38,900 bases of DNA from Methylophaga muralis (lineage in GTDB: Bacteria > Pseudomonadota > Gammaproteobacteria > Nitrosococcales > Methylophagaceae), in NCBI RefSeq assembly GCF_001720165.1, contig NZ_MCRI01000023.1, positions 1 through 38,900 on the forward strand. Direction: 5' to 3'. Within the stretch, counting starts at the first letter, position 1; the number at the start of each line of letters is the position of its first letter. Below the pieces are notes generated by a model, which was not told where the DNA came from, did no database searches, and saw only the letters and a list, made by a program, of their open reading frames with translations. The position numbers and the translations under genes were made by a program. Below are positions 1 through 10,587 of the stretch, piece by piece.

Positions 1-164
1 AATTTAACAGAAGAGACTGATAATCAATCGCCCGGTTTCCAGGGGCTTCGTTAATTGAAGTGATATTGGTCCTGGAAACTAAAATCTTAGATTATGTTTC
101 ATGAATTTCTAGAAGCTCCATGATTGGTTCATATTCTTTATACCGGTAACCCTGTTCTAAATCC

Positions 165-200
165 AAAAAAAAGCCCCAATTGAATTAACAACTGAGGCTT
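165..200 (-). terminator. Intrinsic terminator downstream of tRNA-Leu
   Basis: A 12-bp imperfect hairpin (arms 171-182 and 189-200, 6-nt loop) is followed on the minus strand by an uninterrupted run of U at 165-172. It lies about a dozen bases past the 3' end of the minus-strand tRNA-Leu, as expected for a monocistronic tRNA terminator. Confidence 0.8.
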
Positions 201-212
201 AGATATTTTTGT

Positions 213-299
213 TGGTGCCCGGGGCCGGAGTCGAACCGGCACAGCCGCAAAGCCGAGGGATTTTAAGTCCCTTGTGTCTACCAATTTCACCACCCGGGC
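213..299 (-). tRNA. tRNA-Leu (anticodon UAA)
   Basis: The minus strand folds as a class II tRNA. The acceptor arm GCCCGGG pairs with CCCGGGC, followed by discriminator A and an encoded CCA. The anticodon stem AGGGA/TCCCT closes the loop CTTAAAA, giving anticodon UAA, and the extended variable arm fits leucine. The T arm carries GGTTCGACTCC. The length is 87 nt with CCA. Confidence 0.97.
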
Positions 300-311
300 A
301 GCAAGCGGCAC

Positions 312-339
312 ATTATAAACAAGATTGAGCAATTGTTCA
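312..339 (-). promoter_or_regulatory. sigma70-type promoter of tRNA-Leu
   Basis: On the minus strand a perfect -10 TATAAT (312-317) is preceded after 16 bp by TGAACA (334-339), a weak -35. The predicted start is about 5 nt before the tRNA, and the stretch after the -10 is GC-rich, as in stable-RNA promoters. Confidence 0.6.
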
Positions 340-351
340 TACCCATTTCAG

Positions 352-2085
352 TTATTTTTTGCTTGAAGTGGGCAAATGGTAATGGCTTTCGATCATTTCT
401 CTGGTCAAAATCCCATAAATTCGGTCGATCATCGGGGTGCTTTGTCGGCTGACATATAGCGCCTCAACTTCATATTTATTAAGTGCCTGATAGGCTTCAT
501 GCAGGCTGGTATGCAGTGAGATTTTATGTACATTGCGTCTGGTTGCCGGGATTTGCATCAAATCGATCTCTGACTCATCTTCGTCTTCTTTAACGCTTAC
601 CGCTCTGGCCAAGTCGCTGGCGGGCATTAAGGCAATCGGATTGCGTTCTTTGGTGATCACTATCCATTCCGGATTGTTTTCGAGTGTGTGTTGGGCCAGT
701 TCACGAGTGATTGTCTGGTTCAATACGGCGATATTACGTTGCATCGCTGCACCGACACTGATTTTGCGAAGCGTTTGCGAGATTGGGTCATTACGAAAAT
801 CCAAACCTTTTACTCGCATCAAGTTGACGAACATTGGTTCCTGTTTGAAATAATCGTGGGTAATCAGACTGGAAAAGACAATGGCGAGCATGCCGGGCAG
901 AATGATTTCTGGGTTGCCGGTTAGTTCCAGCATGGCCATTAATGCAGCAAGCGGCGCTTTTAAAGTGGCCGACATCATCGCGCACATGCCTAAAACGGCA
1001 TAAAAGGTCATTGATGACGCATAGTCGGGCAATATTAACTGACCGAAGTAGCCCAGAATTGCGCCAGCGCAGGCGCCTACCACCATGGTTGGGCCAATGA
1101 CACCGGCCGGAATTCCCAGGCCAACAGTGGCGGAAGATAACAGCAGTTTCATTACCATGATGATAACCAGCGTGCCGATAGCAATATCATTGGCTGAAAT
1201 ACTGCCAATAATGCCGTAGCCCATGCCCATTACTTCTGGCACCATCATGCCGCACAGACCCATTAAAATTCCGGCATAAACCGGACGTAACCATGACGGG
1301 TGATTGGTATAGAGATTGGTAAATAGCGTCAGCGTTTTTAACGCAATAGTGGCTAAGCCGCCGATGACGATACCCAGGAAAATAATATAGGGTAGCTCCC
1401 ATAGCGACTGCATCTGAGCGCTGAGGTTAATAAATACAGTATCGTCACCAAAGGTCAGCCGGCAGACTACTGCTCCGGTGACGGAAGCCAGAATCACCGG
1501 AATAAAACTGGCGATGTAATATTCCATCATGATGACTTCCATGGCGAAAATCACCCCAGCGATAGGCGTATTAAATGAGGCGGCTATAGCGGCGGCGGCA
1601 CCTGAGGCGACAAGGACGCGAACACTATTGTTGGGGAGTTCCAGGCTATTGGCTAATAAACTGCCGCTGGCGGCACCAAGATGTACACCTGGACCTTCAC
1701 GTCCTACTGAATGCCCGGTGATGATGGCAATACTAGTACCGATAAATTGGCGAACGGCATTTTGCCAAGGCAGACGGCCTTCATAGGCAGAGAGTCGTTC
1801 GATAACATGCAAGATACCGGTGGTGCGTTGTTCTTGAGTTAATCCGCGAAACAGCAGACCGATAAGTAGACCACCGAGAATAGGCAGACCCAACAGGCCC
1901 CACCAGGGCAGGCTGGCAAAACCATCGACTTCGCCGGAGGGCAATAACAGCATTTGACCATGTTCAATGGTGAGTCTGAGCAGGATAATGGCAAGGCTGG
2001 CCAATAATCCGGTGATAACGGCGAGCACATAGAGCTTTACGCCTAATCTACCAAATATGAAGTACTGTCGGATTTTTTCCAGCAT
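352..2085 (-). CDS. ClC-family chloride channel/antiporter with C-terminal CBS domains
   Basis: This is a 577-residue polytopic membrane protein. The ClC selectivity-filter motif GREGP is at residues 128-132, with gating glutamate E130. A second anion-site segment, GLGIPAGVIGP, matches the later conserved ClC loop. The last ~150 residues are soluble and read as a pair of CBS domains, which usually bind adenine nucleotides and tune gating. ClC proteins move chloride passively or exchange it for protons; I cannot tell which applies here. The gene starts 5 nt after the hemN stop on the same strand, so the two are probably co-transcribed, though no functional link is obvious. It ends just before the promoter of tRNA-Leu. 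Confidence 0.9.
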   Translation of the reverse strand: MLEKIRQYFIFGRLGVKLYVLAVITGLLASLAIILLRLTIEHGQMLLLPSGEVDGFASLPWWGLLGLPILGGLLIGLLFRGLTQEQRTTGILHVIERLSAYEGRLPWQNAVRQFIGTSIAIITGHSVGREGPGVHLGAASGSLLANSLELPNNSVRVLVASGAAAAIAASFNTPIAGVIFAMEVIMMEYYIASFIPVILASVTGAVVCRLTFGDDTVFINLSAQMQSLWELPYIIFLGIVIGGLATIALKTLTLFTNLYTNHPSWLRPVYAGILMGLCGMMVPEVMGMGYGIIGSISANDIAIGTLVIIMVMKLLLSSATVGLGIPAGVIGPTMVVGACAGAILGYFGQLILPDYASSMTFYAVLGMCAMMSATLKAPLAALMAMLELTGNPEIILPGMLAIVFSSLITHDYFKQEPMFVNLMRVKGLDFRNDPISQTLRKISVGAAMQRNIAVLNQTITRELAQHTLENNPEWIVITKERNPIALMPASDLARAVSVKEDEDESEIDLMQIPATRRNVHKISLHTSLHEAYQALNKYEVEALYVSRQSTPMIDRIYGILTREMIESHYHLPTSSKK

Positions 2086-2090
2086 CAGCC

Positions 2091-3464
2091 CTATATAACT
2101 TTGGAAAATCGCTGTTTTGCTTGTTGACTGTATTTATCAAACGCCATGCAGATATTACGGATTAACAAGCGACCAGCTGGTAAGACCACAATCTCCTTCC
2201 AGTTATACTGCAACAGGCCATCTTCGGCAAATTGTTCGAGCTGAGGGTAGGCATCGGCAAAATATTCTTTAAATGGAATGCCGTATTCTTGCTCGATTTC
2301 TCCAATATTCAATTCGAAATCACAGATTAGACGGGTAATGATTTGGCGTCGTAGTTTGTCATCCTCTGTCAGGCTGATGCCACGCATTAACGGTAGCTGA
2401 TTTTGTTTGAGCAGATTGTCGTATTCAAGCAGGGTTTTTACGTTCTGTGCATAAGCATCACCGATATTGCCAATCGAGGTAATACCAAAGCCGATCAGGT
2501 CACACTCGGCATGAGTGGCATAGCCTTGAAAATTGCGATGCAGCCGATTTTGTTGCTGAGCCAGACTGAGTTCATCATCCGGTTTAGCAAAGTGATCCAT
2601 GCCAATATATTGATAACCGGCCTGGGTTAATTTATTAATCGATAGCTGCAAAATGCTCAATTTTTGCTCTGCAGTAGGTAAGTCTTCACTTTTAATCTGG
2701 CGTTGTGTTTTAAACAACTTTGGCATATGGGCGTAGTTAAATAATGAGATACGGTCAGGATTGGCAGCGATGATTTTATCGAGCGTGGTACTAAAGCCGG
2801 ATAACGTTTGCAGCGGCAAGCCGTAAATCAAATCAACACTGATCGAGCGAAACTGATGCTGGCGGGCAGCATCAATCACCGCTAAGGTTTCGGCTTCAGA
2901 TTGAATGCGGTTAACCGCTTTTTGCACGGCCGGATCAAAATCCTGTATTCCCAGACTAATTCTGTTGAAACCTATTTTCTTTAACAGGGCGATGGTATCG
3001 GCATTGGCTTCACGGGGATCAATTTCAATCGAGATATCAGCATCATCGGCAATATGAAAATGACGACGGGTTTCATTCATCAGATCCTGCATTTGCTGTT
3101 CGCTGATAAACGTTGGTGTGCCACCGCCCCAGTGCAGTTGAGTCACTGGTCTGCTGGTATCAACTAATGCGGCCTTAAGGGCTAGTTCTTTGTAGAGGTT
3201 TTCAAGATACGGTGCGGCATGATCGCGATTTTTGGTGATGATTTTGTTGCAGGCGCAATAAAAACACACGGTATCGCAAAACGGTAAATGGAAATACAGA
3301 GACAGTGGCCCGCCACGCTGATTGGATAGCTCAGCATGTTCAATGAAGTCCTTCGCCTTAAAACTTTCGTGGAATTCTAATGCAGTGGGGTAGGAGGTAT
3401 ATCTTGGCCCAGCGGTATCGTATTTCTGGATAAGTTGGCGGTTCATAATCAGCTGATTTTGCAT
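2091..3464 (-). CDS. hemN: Oxygen-independent coproporphyrinogen III oxidase (radical SAM)
   Basis: HemN performs the anaerobic oxidative decarboxylation of coproporphyrinogen III to protoporphyrinogen IX in haem synthesis. The 457-residue product has the radical-SAM cysteines C63, C67 and C70 (CDTVCFYC), plus the extra C72 typical of HemN. The N-terminus closely matches the family pattern (QKYDTAGPRYTSYPTALEF), and the length equals that of enterobacterial HemN. An AGGA ribosome site 7 nt upstream supports the ATG at 3464 over a second Met at residue 7. The window also encodes the oxygen-dependent enzyme HemF, so the cell can make haem with or without oxygen. An FNR-like operator upstream suggests induction at low oxygen. 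Confidence 0.96.
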   Translation of the reverse strand: MQNQLIMNRQLIQKYDTAGPRYTSYPTALEFHESFKAKDFIEHAELSNQRGGPLSLYFHLPFCDTVCFYCACNKIITKNRDHAAPYLENLYKELALKAALVDTSRPVTQLHWGGGTPTFISEQQMQDLMNETRRHFHIADDADISIEIDPREANADTIALLKKIGFNRISLGIQDFDPAVQKAVNRIQSEAETLAVIDAARQHQFRSISVDLIYGLPLQTLSGFSTTLDKIIAANPDRISLFNYAHMPKLFKTQRQIKSEDLPTAEQKLSILQLSINKLTQAGYQYIGMDHFAKPDDELSLAQQQNRLHRNFQGYATHAECDLIGFGITSIGNIGDAYAQNVKTLLEYDNLLKQNQLPLMRGISLTEDDKLRRQIITRLICDFELNIGEIEQEYGIPFKEYFADAYPQLEQFAEDGLLQYNWKEIVVLPAGRLLIRNICMAFDKYSQQAKQRFSKVI

Positions 3465-3511
3465 AGCAAAGTCCTGTAAAACAGTTTGGCGATGATTATA
3501 AACAGCGGGGT

Positions 3512-3554
3512 TTTATCGCGAGCGGTTAACGCCCGCTTTCTTGATCCAGATCAG
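3512..3554 (-). promoter_or_regulatory. FNR/Anr-like operator and -10 upstream of hemN
   Basis: Positions 3541-3554 read TTGATCCAGATCAG, matching the FNR consensus TTGAT-N4-ATCAA at 9 of 10 positions. A -10-like GATAAA on the minus strand at 3512-3517 would start transcription near 3505. The operator centre then falls at about -42, close to the -41.5 of class II FNR-activated promoters. The hemN start codon is about 40 nt further on. FNR control of hemN is known in other gammaproteobacteria; here it is inferred from motif and spacing. Confidence 0.55.
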
Positions 3555-4222
3555 ACAGGAAAACGTTGCTCGTCTTCTGGATGGGCTCCTAAGGCAGCAA
3601 AATGTTGCTGGATAATCGGCAGTACTTCTTCGGGTTTATCGACCATATGGAAAATATTCAGATCTTCCTCCTGAATGCAGCCTACTCGTAAAACCTCGGC
3701 GCGAAGCCAATCAATCAGGCCTTTCCAATAATCAGAACCATACAGAATTACCGGGAAATGGCGAATTTTACGGCTTTGGATAAGGGTTAATGCCTCAAAA
3801 AATTCATCCAGCGTTCCGAAGCCACCCGGAAACACGACGTAACCCATTGAGGATTTAACAAACATCAGTTTGCGAACAAAAAAGTAACGGAAACTCAGGC
3901 TAATATCCTGATTCGGGTTGGGTTTTTGTTCCATCGGTAATTCAATATTAAGACCAACCGAATGCGAACCTTGTTTAAATGCCCCCGCGTTGGCGGCATG
4001 CATAATTCCTGGACCGCCGCCGGTAATGACCGAAAATTTTGCCTGAGAAAGTGATTGAGCCACTTGTTTGGCGGCTTGGTAATACGGTGAGTCTTCGCGT
4101 AAGCAGGCACTACCGAAAATGGATACGGCGGGTCCCAGTCCATTGAGGGTTTCGATACCATCAATTAATTCAGATTGAATGCGAAAAACCCGCCAGGCTT
4201 CTGATGTTTTTAAATCTTCCAC
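3551..4222 (-). CDS. LOG family (TIGR00730) Rossmann-fold nucleotide 5'-monophosphate phosphoribohydrolase-like protein
   Basis: The 223-residue product carries the LOG/lysine-decarboxylase-like signature PGGFGTLDE and an upstream GGGPGIMHAANAGA loop, which together form the nucleotide-monophosphate site. Family members cleave nucleoside 5'-monophosphates to base and ribose 5-phosphate: cytokinin activation in plants, nucleotide salvage or homeostasis in bacteria. The true substrate here is unknown. The start is GTG at 4222, preceded by AGGA at a suitable distance. The stop codon overlaps the FNR-like site of hemN. The gene is divergent from purD across about 200 bp that must hold both promoters. 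Confidence 0.85.
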   Translation of the reverse strand: MEDLKTSEAWRVFRIQSELIDGIETLNGLGPAVSIFGSACLREDSPYYQAAKQVAQSLSQAKFSVITGGGPGIMHAANAGAFKQGSHSVGLNIELPMEQKPNPNQDISLSFRYFFVRKLMFVKSSMGYVVFPGGFGTLDEFFEALTLIQSRKIRHFPVILYGSDYWKGLIDWLRAEVLRVGCIQEEDLNIFHMVDKPEEVLPIIQQHFAALGAHPEDEQRFPV

Positions 4223-4418
4223 AATTATTTCCTAACTATCGGCGCTTAACTTTAATCGCCACATTACTGGACATCACAATAATGAAAAGCCTTGATAGTT
4301 ACAATCTGTGCCTTGTACTGGCGATTATTGAGCGGTCAAGGACAGGTATTAATATTTGGTTATACAGTCATCTCCGGTATCATTAACGCTTTATTTCAGT
4401 AGGTATGGCAGCAATATA

Positions 4419-5711
4419 ATGAAAGTTCTGGTCATTGGTAGTGGCGGTCGTGAGCATGCGCTGGCTTGGAAACTCAAACAGTCACCGCGTTGCAGTGAAG
4501 TTTTTGTTGCGCCGGGTAATCCGGGAACCGCAAATGAAGCAGGTGTCAGCAATGTCGACATCGCAGTGGATGATATTGATGCGCTGGTGGCATTTGCACA
4601 GCAAAATGACATCGGTTTAACGGTTGTCGGCCCTGAAATCCCATTAGTTAAAGGCGTCGTTGATGCCTTTGAAAATGCCGGTTTACGTTGTTTCGGACCG
4701 AGTAAAGAAGCCGCTCAACTGGAAGCTTCTAAATCCTTCACCAAAGATTTTCTAGCACGTCATCAAATTCCTACTGCTGCTTATCAAGTCTTCACCAATA
4801 TCTCCGATGCCATCGAATATATTTTGGAACGTGGTGCGCCTATCGTTGTTAAAGCCGATGGTCTGGCGGCTGGCAAAGGCGTTATCGTCGCGCAAACCGT
4901 TGAAGAAGCGATTGCTGCCGTTGAAGATATGTTGTCCGGCAATGCCTTTGGTGAAGCGGGTCATCGAGTGGTTATCGAAGAGTTTATGGCTGGTGAAGAA
5001 GCCAGTTTTATCGTAATGGTTGATGGTGAAAATATTCTGCCGCTAGCCACTTCTCAGGATCATAAAGCCCGTGATAACGGCGATAAAGGTCCAAATACCG
5101 GTGGCATGGGGGCTTATTCGCCTGCGCCAGTGGTCACCGATACGGTATTTGAACGTGTGATGCGTGAAGTTATTGTGCCCACAGTAAAAGGTATGGCTGC
5201 AGATGGTCGTCCGTATACCGGTTTCTTGTATGCCGGTCTGATGATCGATGAAATGGGCGCACCACGCGTAGTGGAATATAACTGCCGGTTTGGTGACCCT
5301 GAAACCCAACCTATTTTGATGCGTCTGCTTTCTGATTTAGTTGAATTATGTGAAGCCGCTTTGGATAAACGTTTGGATGAAGTGACAGCGGAATGGGATC
5401 CACGTGCAGCTGTCGGTGTGGTGATGGCTGCTGGCGGCTATCCTGACAGTTACAAAAAAGGCGATGTGATTTCCGGGTTGGATACAGTTGATTCGGCTGA
5501 TACACGAGTATTTCATGCTGGAACAGCATTTGATCAGGACAAAGTCGTTACGGCTGGTGGCCGCGTGTTATGTGTTACCGCACTAGGTCATGGCGTTGCA
5601 GCCGCTCAGCAGCAGGCTTACGCTGGCGTTGCAAAAATTCAATGGCAAGATGCCTATTACAGGACTGATATCGCTTACCGTGCCGTGGCTCGCGAACAAC
5701 AACAAAACTGA
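4419..5711 (+). CDS. purD: Phosphoribosylamine-glycine ligase (GAR synthetase)
   Basis: PurD catalyses the second step of purine synthesis, joining glycine to 5-phosphoribosylamine with ATP. The 430-residue protein begins MKVLVIGSGGREHALAWKL, the standard PurD N-terminus. It continues with the ATP-grasp region (KADGLAAGKGV) and the signatures GPNTGGMGAYSP and YNCRFGDPETQ. The reading frame is open further upstream to 4356, but the family's N-terminal sequence fixes the ATG at 4419. purD is not beside purH here; it precedes phosphoribulokinase after 29 nt, so the two may be co-transcribed. Confidence 0.96.
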   Translation: MKVLVIGSGGREHALAWKLKQSPRCSEVFVAPGNPGTANEAGVSNVDIAVDDIDALVAFAQQNDIGLTVVGPEIPLVKGVVDAFENAGLRCFGPSKEAAQLEASKSFTKDFLARHQIPTAAYQVFTNISDAIEYILERGAPIVVKADGLAAGKGVIVAQTVEEAIAAVEDMLSGNAFGEAGHRVVIEEFMAGEEASFIVMVDGENILPLATSQDHKARDNGDKGPNTGGMGAYSPAPVVTDTVFERVMREVIVPTVKGMAADGRPYTGFLYAGLMIDEMGAPRVVEYNCRFGDPETQPILMRLLSDLVELCEAALDKRLDEVTAEWDPRAAVGVVMAAGGYPDSYKKGDVISGLDTVDSADTRVFHAGTAFDQDKVVTAGGRVLCVTALGHGVAAAQQQAYAGVAKIQWQDAYYRTDIAYRAVAREQQQN

Positions 5712-5740
5712 TTGGTTACGACTTTAAGAGGAGGGTTGAA

Positions 5741-6613
5741 TTGTCTGTATCCCATCCGATTATTGCGGTAACTGGTTCGTCTGGAGCTGGAACATCCACC
5801 GTAAAACGGGCATTTGAGGATGTTTTTCGTCGTACTCAGGTTAATCCTGTGGTCGTCGAAGGTGACAGCTTTCATCGATACAATCGTGAAGAGATGCGTT
5901 CCGCAGTCATTGCCGCCGAGGCAGAAGGGCGTTCACTGACTCATTTCGGGCCAGAAGCAAATTGTCTGGATAGATTGGAAAGTTTGTTTCGGACATATTC
6001 AGTAACTGGTCGTGGTGAAAAGCGTCATTACATTCATGATGAAGCTGAGGCGACACAGTTCAATCAATCACCTGGTACCTTTACCGATTGGGAAGAACTG
6101 GATGAGGACAGTGATTTGCTGTTCTACGAAGGCCTGCATGGCGGTATAGTCACTGACGAAGTCAATATCGCCCAATACACCGATTTACTGATCGGTGTGG
6201 TGCCGGTAATCAATATCGAATGGATCCAGAAGATCAAACGTGATTGCAGCAACCGCGGGTATTCTCAGGATGCGGTGGTCGATATTATCCTGAAGCGCAT
6301 GCCGGATTATATTCATCACATCATTCCGCAGTTTTCTCGGACTCATATCAACTTTCAGCGGGTGCCATTGATTGATACTTCTAACCCGTTTGTGATGCAT
6401 GAAATTCCGACGGCAGATGAAAGTCTGTGTGTTATTCGCTTTAAAGATCCGAAAATGGCTGATTTTCCCTATTATCTGTCGATGTTAAAAGATTCCTATA
6501 TGTCTCGACCCAATAATCTGGTGGTACCAGGCGTGAAAATGGGGCTGGCCATCGAGGTTATTTTGACGCCGTTTGTAGAAGCAATGATGCAGAAAAAGCG
6601 ACAAAATGTTTAA
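5741..6613 (+). CDS. prkB: Phosphoribulokinase (class I, PrkB type)
   Basis: The enzyme phosphorylates ribulose 5-phosphate to ribulose 1,5-bisphosphate with ATP. The 290-residue product has the P-loop GSSGAGTS (residues 12-19) and the acidic catalytic segment VVEGDSFHRYNR, and its length fits the proteobacterial class I family. The start is TTG, backed by a perfect AGGAGG at 5729-5734 with 6-nt spacing. No RuBisCO gene is in the window. In methylotrophs that assimilate formaldehyde by the ribulose monophosphate cycle the role of such a kinase is unclear, and Enterobacteria also carry PrkB without RuBisCO. The family call is firm; a Calvin-cycle role is not implied. Confidence 0.92.
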   Translation: MSVSHPIIAVTGSSGAGTSTVKRAFEDVFRRTQVNPVVVEGDSFHRYNREEMRSAVIAAEAEGRSLTHFGPEANCLDRLESLFRTYSVTGRGEKRHYIHDEAEATQFNQSPGTFTDWEELDEDSDLLFYEGLHGGIVTDEVNIAQYTDLLIGVVPVINIEWIQKIKRDCSNRGYSQDAVVDIILKRMPDYIHHIIPQFSRTHINFQRVPLIDTSNPFVMHEIPTADESLCVIRFKDPKMADFPYYLSMLKDSYMSRPNNLVVPGVKMGLAIEVILTPFVEAMMQKKRQNV

Positions 6614-6649
6614 GTTGGTTTCTAAAATTAGCGAAGAGCGGCGAAATAT

Positions 6650-9203
<2,554 letters not shown>

Positions 9204-9206
9204 AGA

Positions 9207-10466
9207 TCAATCCTTAATGTTAAATAAACGGCGAGCAGCATCAATCATGGGATTATTTTCATCTGATTCAAATGCTGAAAGCCGCAGTTGTCTACTAGGT
9301 TCATGCAATAATTTATTGGTCAGGGTGCGTGCCAGTTCGGTCATGACCATTTCGGCATTCATGCCTTGTTCCAGTTGACGTAATGCTTTATCAACTGACT
9401 GCATACTATGAAATTGCCCCTGATCGCGAATTGCTCTGATGACCGGTACCGCATCCTGACTACGCATCCAGCCGGCAAAATGATCGGCTTGTGTTTCAAT
9501 GATCTCTTCAGCTTGCTTGGCTGCATCACGGCGAGACTGTAAATTTTCTTCAATAATGTCGTGGAGATCATCAACAGTATAAAGATAGATATCTTCCAGC
9601 TGGCCGACTTCGGCTTCAATATCCCGTGGTACCGCAATATCCACCATAAAAATTGGACGACGTTTACGTTGTTTCAATGCGCTTTCGACGGTACCCTTAC
9701 CTAAAATAGGCAGTTGGCTGGCGGTCGAACTGATGACGATATCAGCTTCGGCCAGATGGGCGGGTATTTCACTTAAGCTGATGGCGTAACCATTGACTGA
9801 GGTTGCCAGCATATGAGCCCTTTCAACGGTACGATTAGCAATAATCAGTCGTTTAATGCCATTATCATACAAATGGCGCGCCACCAGTTCGATGGTTTCT
9901 CCAGCACCAATTAACAAGGCAGTGGAGTCGGCTAGATTACTGAAAATTTGTTTTGCCAGACTTACAGCGGCAAAGGCGACGGAAACCGGGCTGTTGCCAA
10001 TCGCCGTATCTGTACGTACTTGTTTGGCAACGGCGAAAGCATGTTGGAATAGTCTTCCAAGTGATTTACCTAAAGCATGAGCATTCAATGCCTGAGTGTA
10101 GGCGGTTTTGAGCTGACCGAGGATCTGTGGTTCACCCAGCACTAATGAATCGAGACCACAGGCAACCCGGAACAAGTGTCTTACGGCATCGGCGCCTTCA
10201 TAGTGATATAGATAAGACTGGAGAGCATTAGCATCTTGTTGCTGAAAGTTATGCAACCATAGCAAGACACTATTGTCATAATCCTCGTCAAGGTGACAGT
10301 ATATTTCGGTGCGATTGCAGGTTGAAACAATGACCGCTTCAATCACGCTGTCATTTAACATCAGTGACGCTAAAGCCAAAGGTAATTTATCAGCATCAAA
10401 GCTAAGCTTCTCGCGCACAGCAACCGGAGCGGTTGTGTGATTAATGCCGTAAGTGACAAGATGCAT
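9207..10466 (-). CDS. hemA: Glutamyl-tRNA reductase
   Basis: HemA reduces glutamyl-tRNA(Glu) to glutamate-1-semialdehyde with NADPH, the first committed step of C5-pathway haem synthesis. The 419-residue protein carries the nucleophilic Cys50 in the motif STCNRTEIY, a GAGET nucleotide-binding loop and the conserved DIAVPRDIE segment. It is the promoter-proximal gene of hemA-prfA and is divergent from the TPR lipoprotein gene across about 120 bp. With hemN and hemF, this makes three haem-pathway genes within 8 kb. Confidence 0.97.
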   Translation of the reverse strand: MHLVTYGINHTTAPVAVREKLSFDADKLPLALASLMLNDSVIEAVIVSTCNRTEIYCHLDEDYDNSVLLWLHNFQQQDANALQSYLYHYEGADAVRHLFRVACGLDSLVLGEPQILGQLKTAYTQALNAHALGKSLGRLFQHAFAVAKQVRTDTAIGNSPVSVAFAAVSLAKQIFSNLADSTALLIGAGETIELVARHLYDNGIKRLIIANRTVERAHMLATSVNGYAISLSEIPAHLAEADIVISSTASQLPILGKGTVESALKQRKRRPIFMVDIAVPRDIEAEVGQLEDIYLYTVDDLHDIIEENLQSRRDAAKQAEEIIETQADHFAGWMRSQDAVPVIRAIRDQGQFHSMQSVDKALRQLEQGMNAEMVMTELARTLTNKLLHEPSRQLRLSAFESDENNPMIDAARRLFNIKD

Positions 10467-10533
10467 AATTAAGGAGTCGTGTTATATGCTGTTAAACTTT
10501 ACAGCCTTCAGCTAAGTTGTCTGATATTAGGTC

Positions 10534-10562
10534 TGGACAAAATTAATTCACCATTCTATCAA
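10534..10562 (+). promoter_or_regulatory. Candidate sigma70 promoter for the TPR-lolB-ispE operon
   Basis: TGGACA (10534-10539, 5 of 6 to consensus) is followed after exactly 17 bp by TATCAA (10557-10562, 4 of 6). Transcription would begin about 20 nt before the start codon at 10588. The fit is reasonable but the -10 is weak. Confidence 0.35.
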
Positions 10563-10587
10563 ACTCAATCAGTCAGGTCGTTGAATT

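Noticed and set aside
1..160. Possible end of a gene at the left edge
   Set aside because: No open frame, RNA fold or motif could be supported; I see nothing identifiable in this stretch.
3516..3540. Terminator between the LOG gene and hemN (AGCGG/CCGCT stem)
   Set aside because: Only a 5-6 bp stem without a U-tract, and the region fits better as the hemN promoter.
4356..4418. N-terminal extension of purD
   Set aside because: The 21 extra residues have no counterpart in PurD, and the conserved N-terminus starts at 4419.
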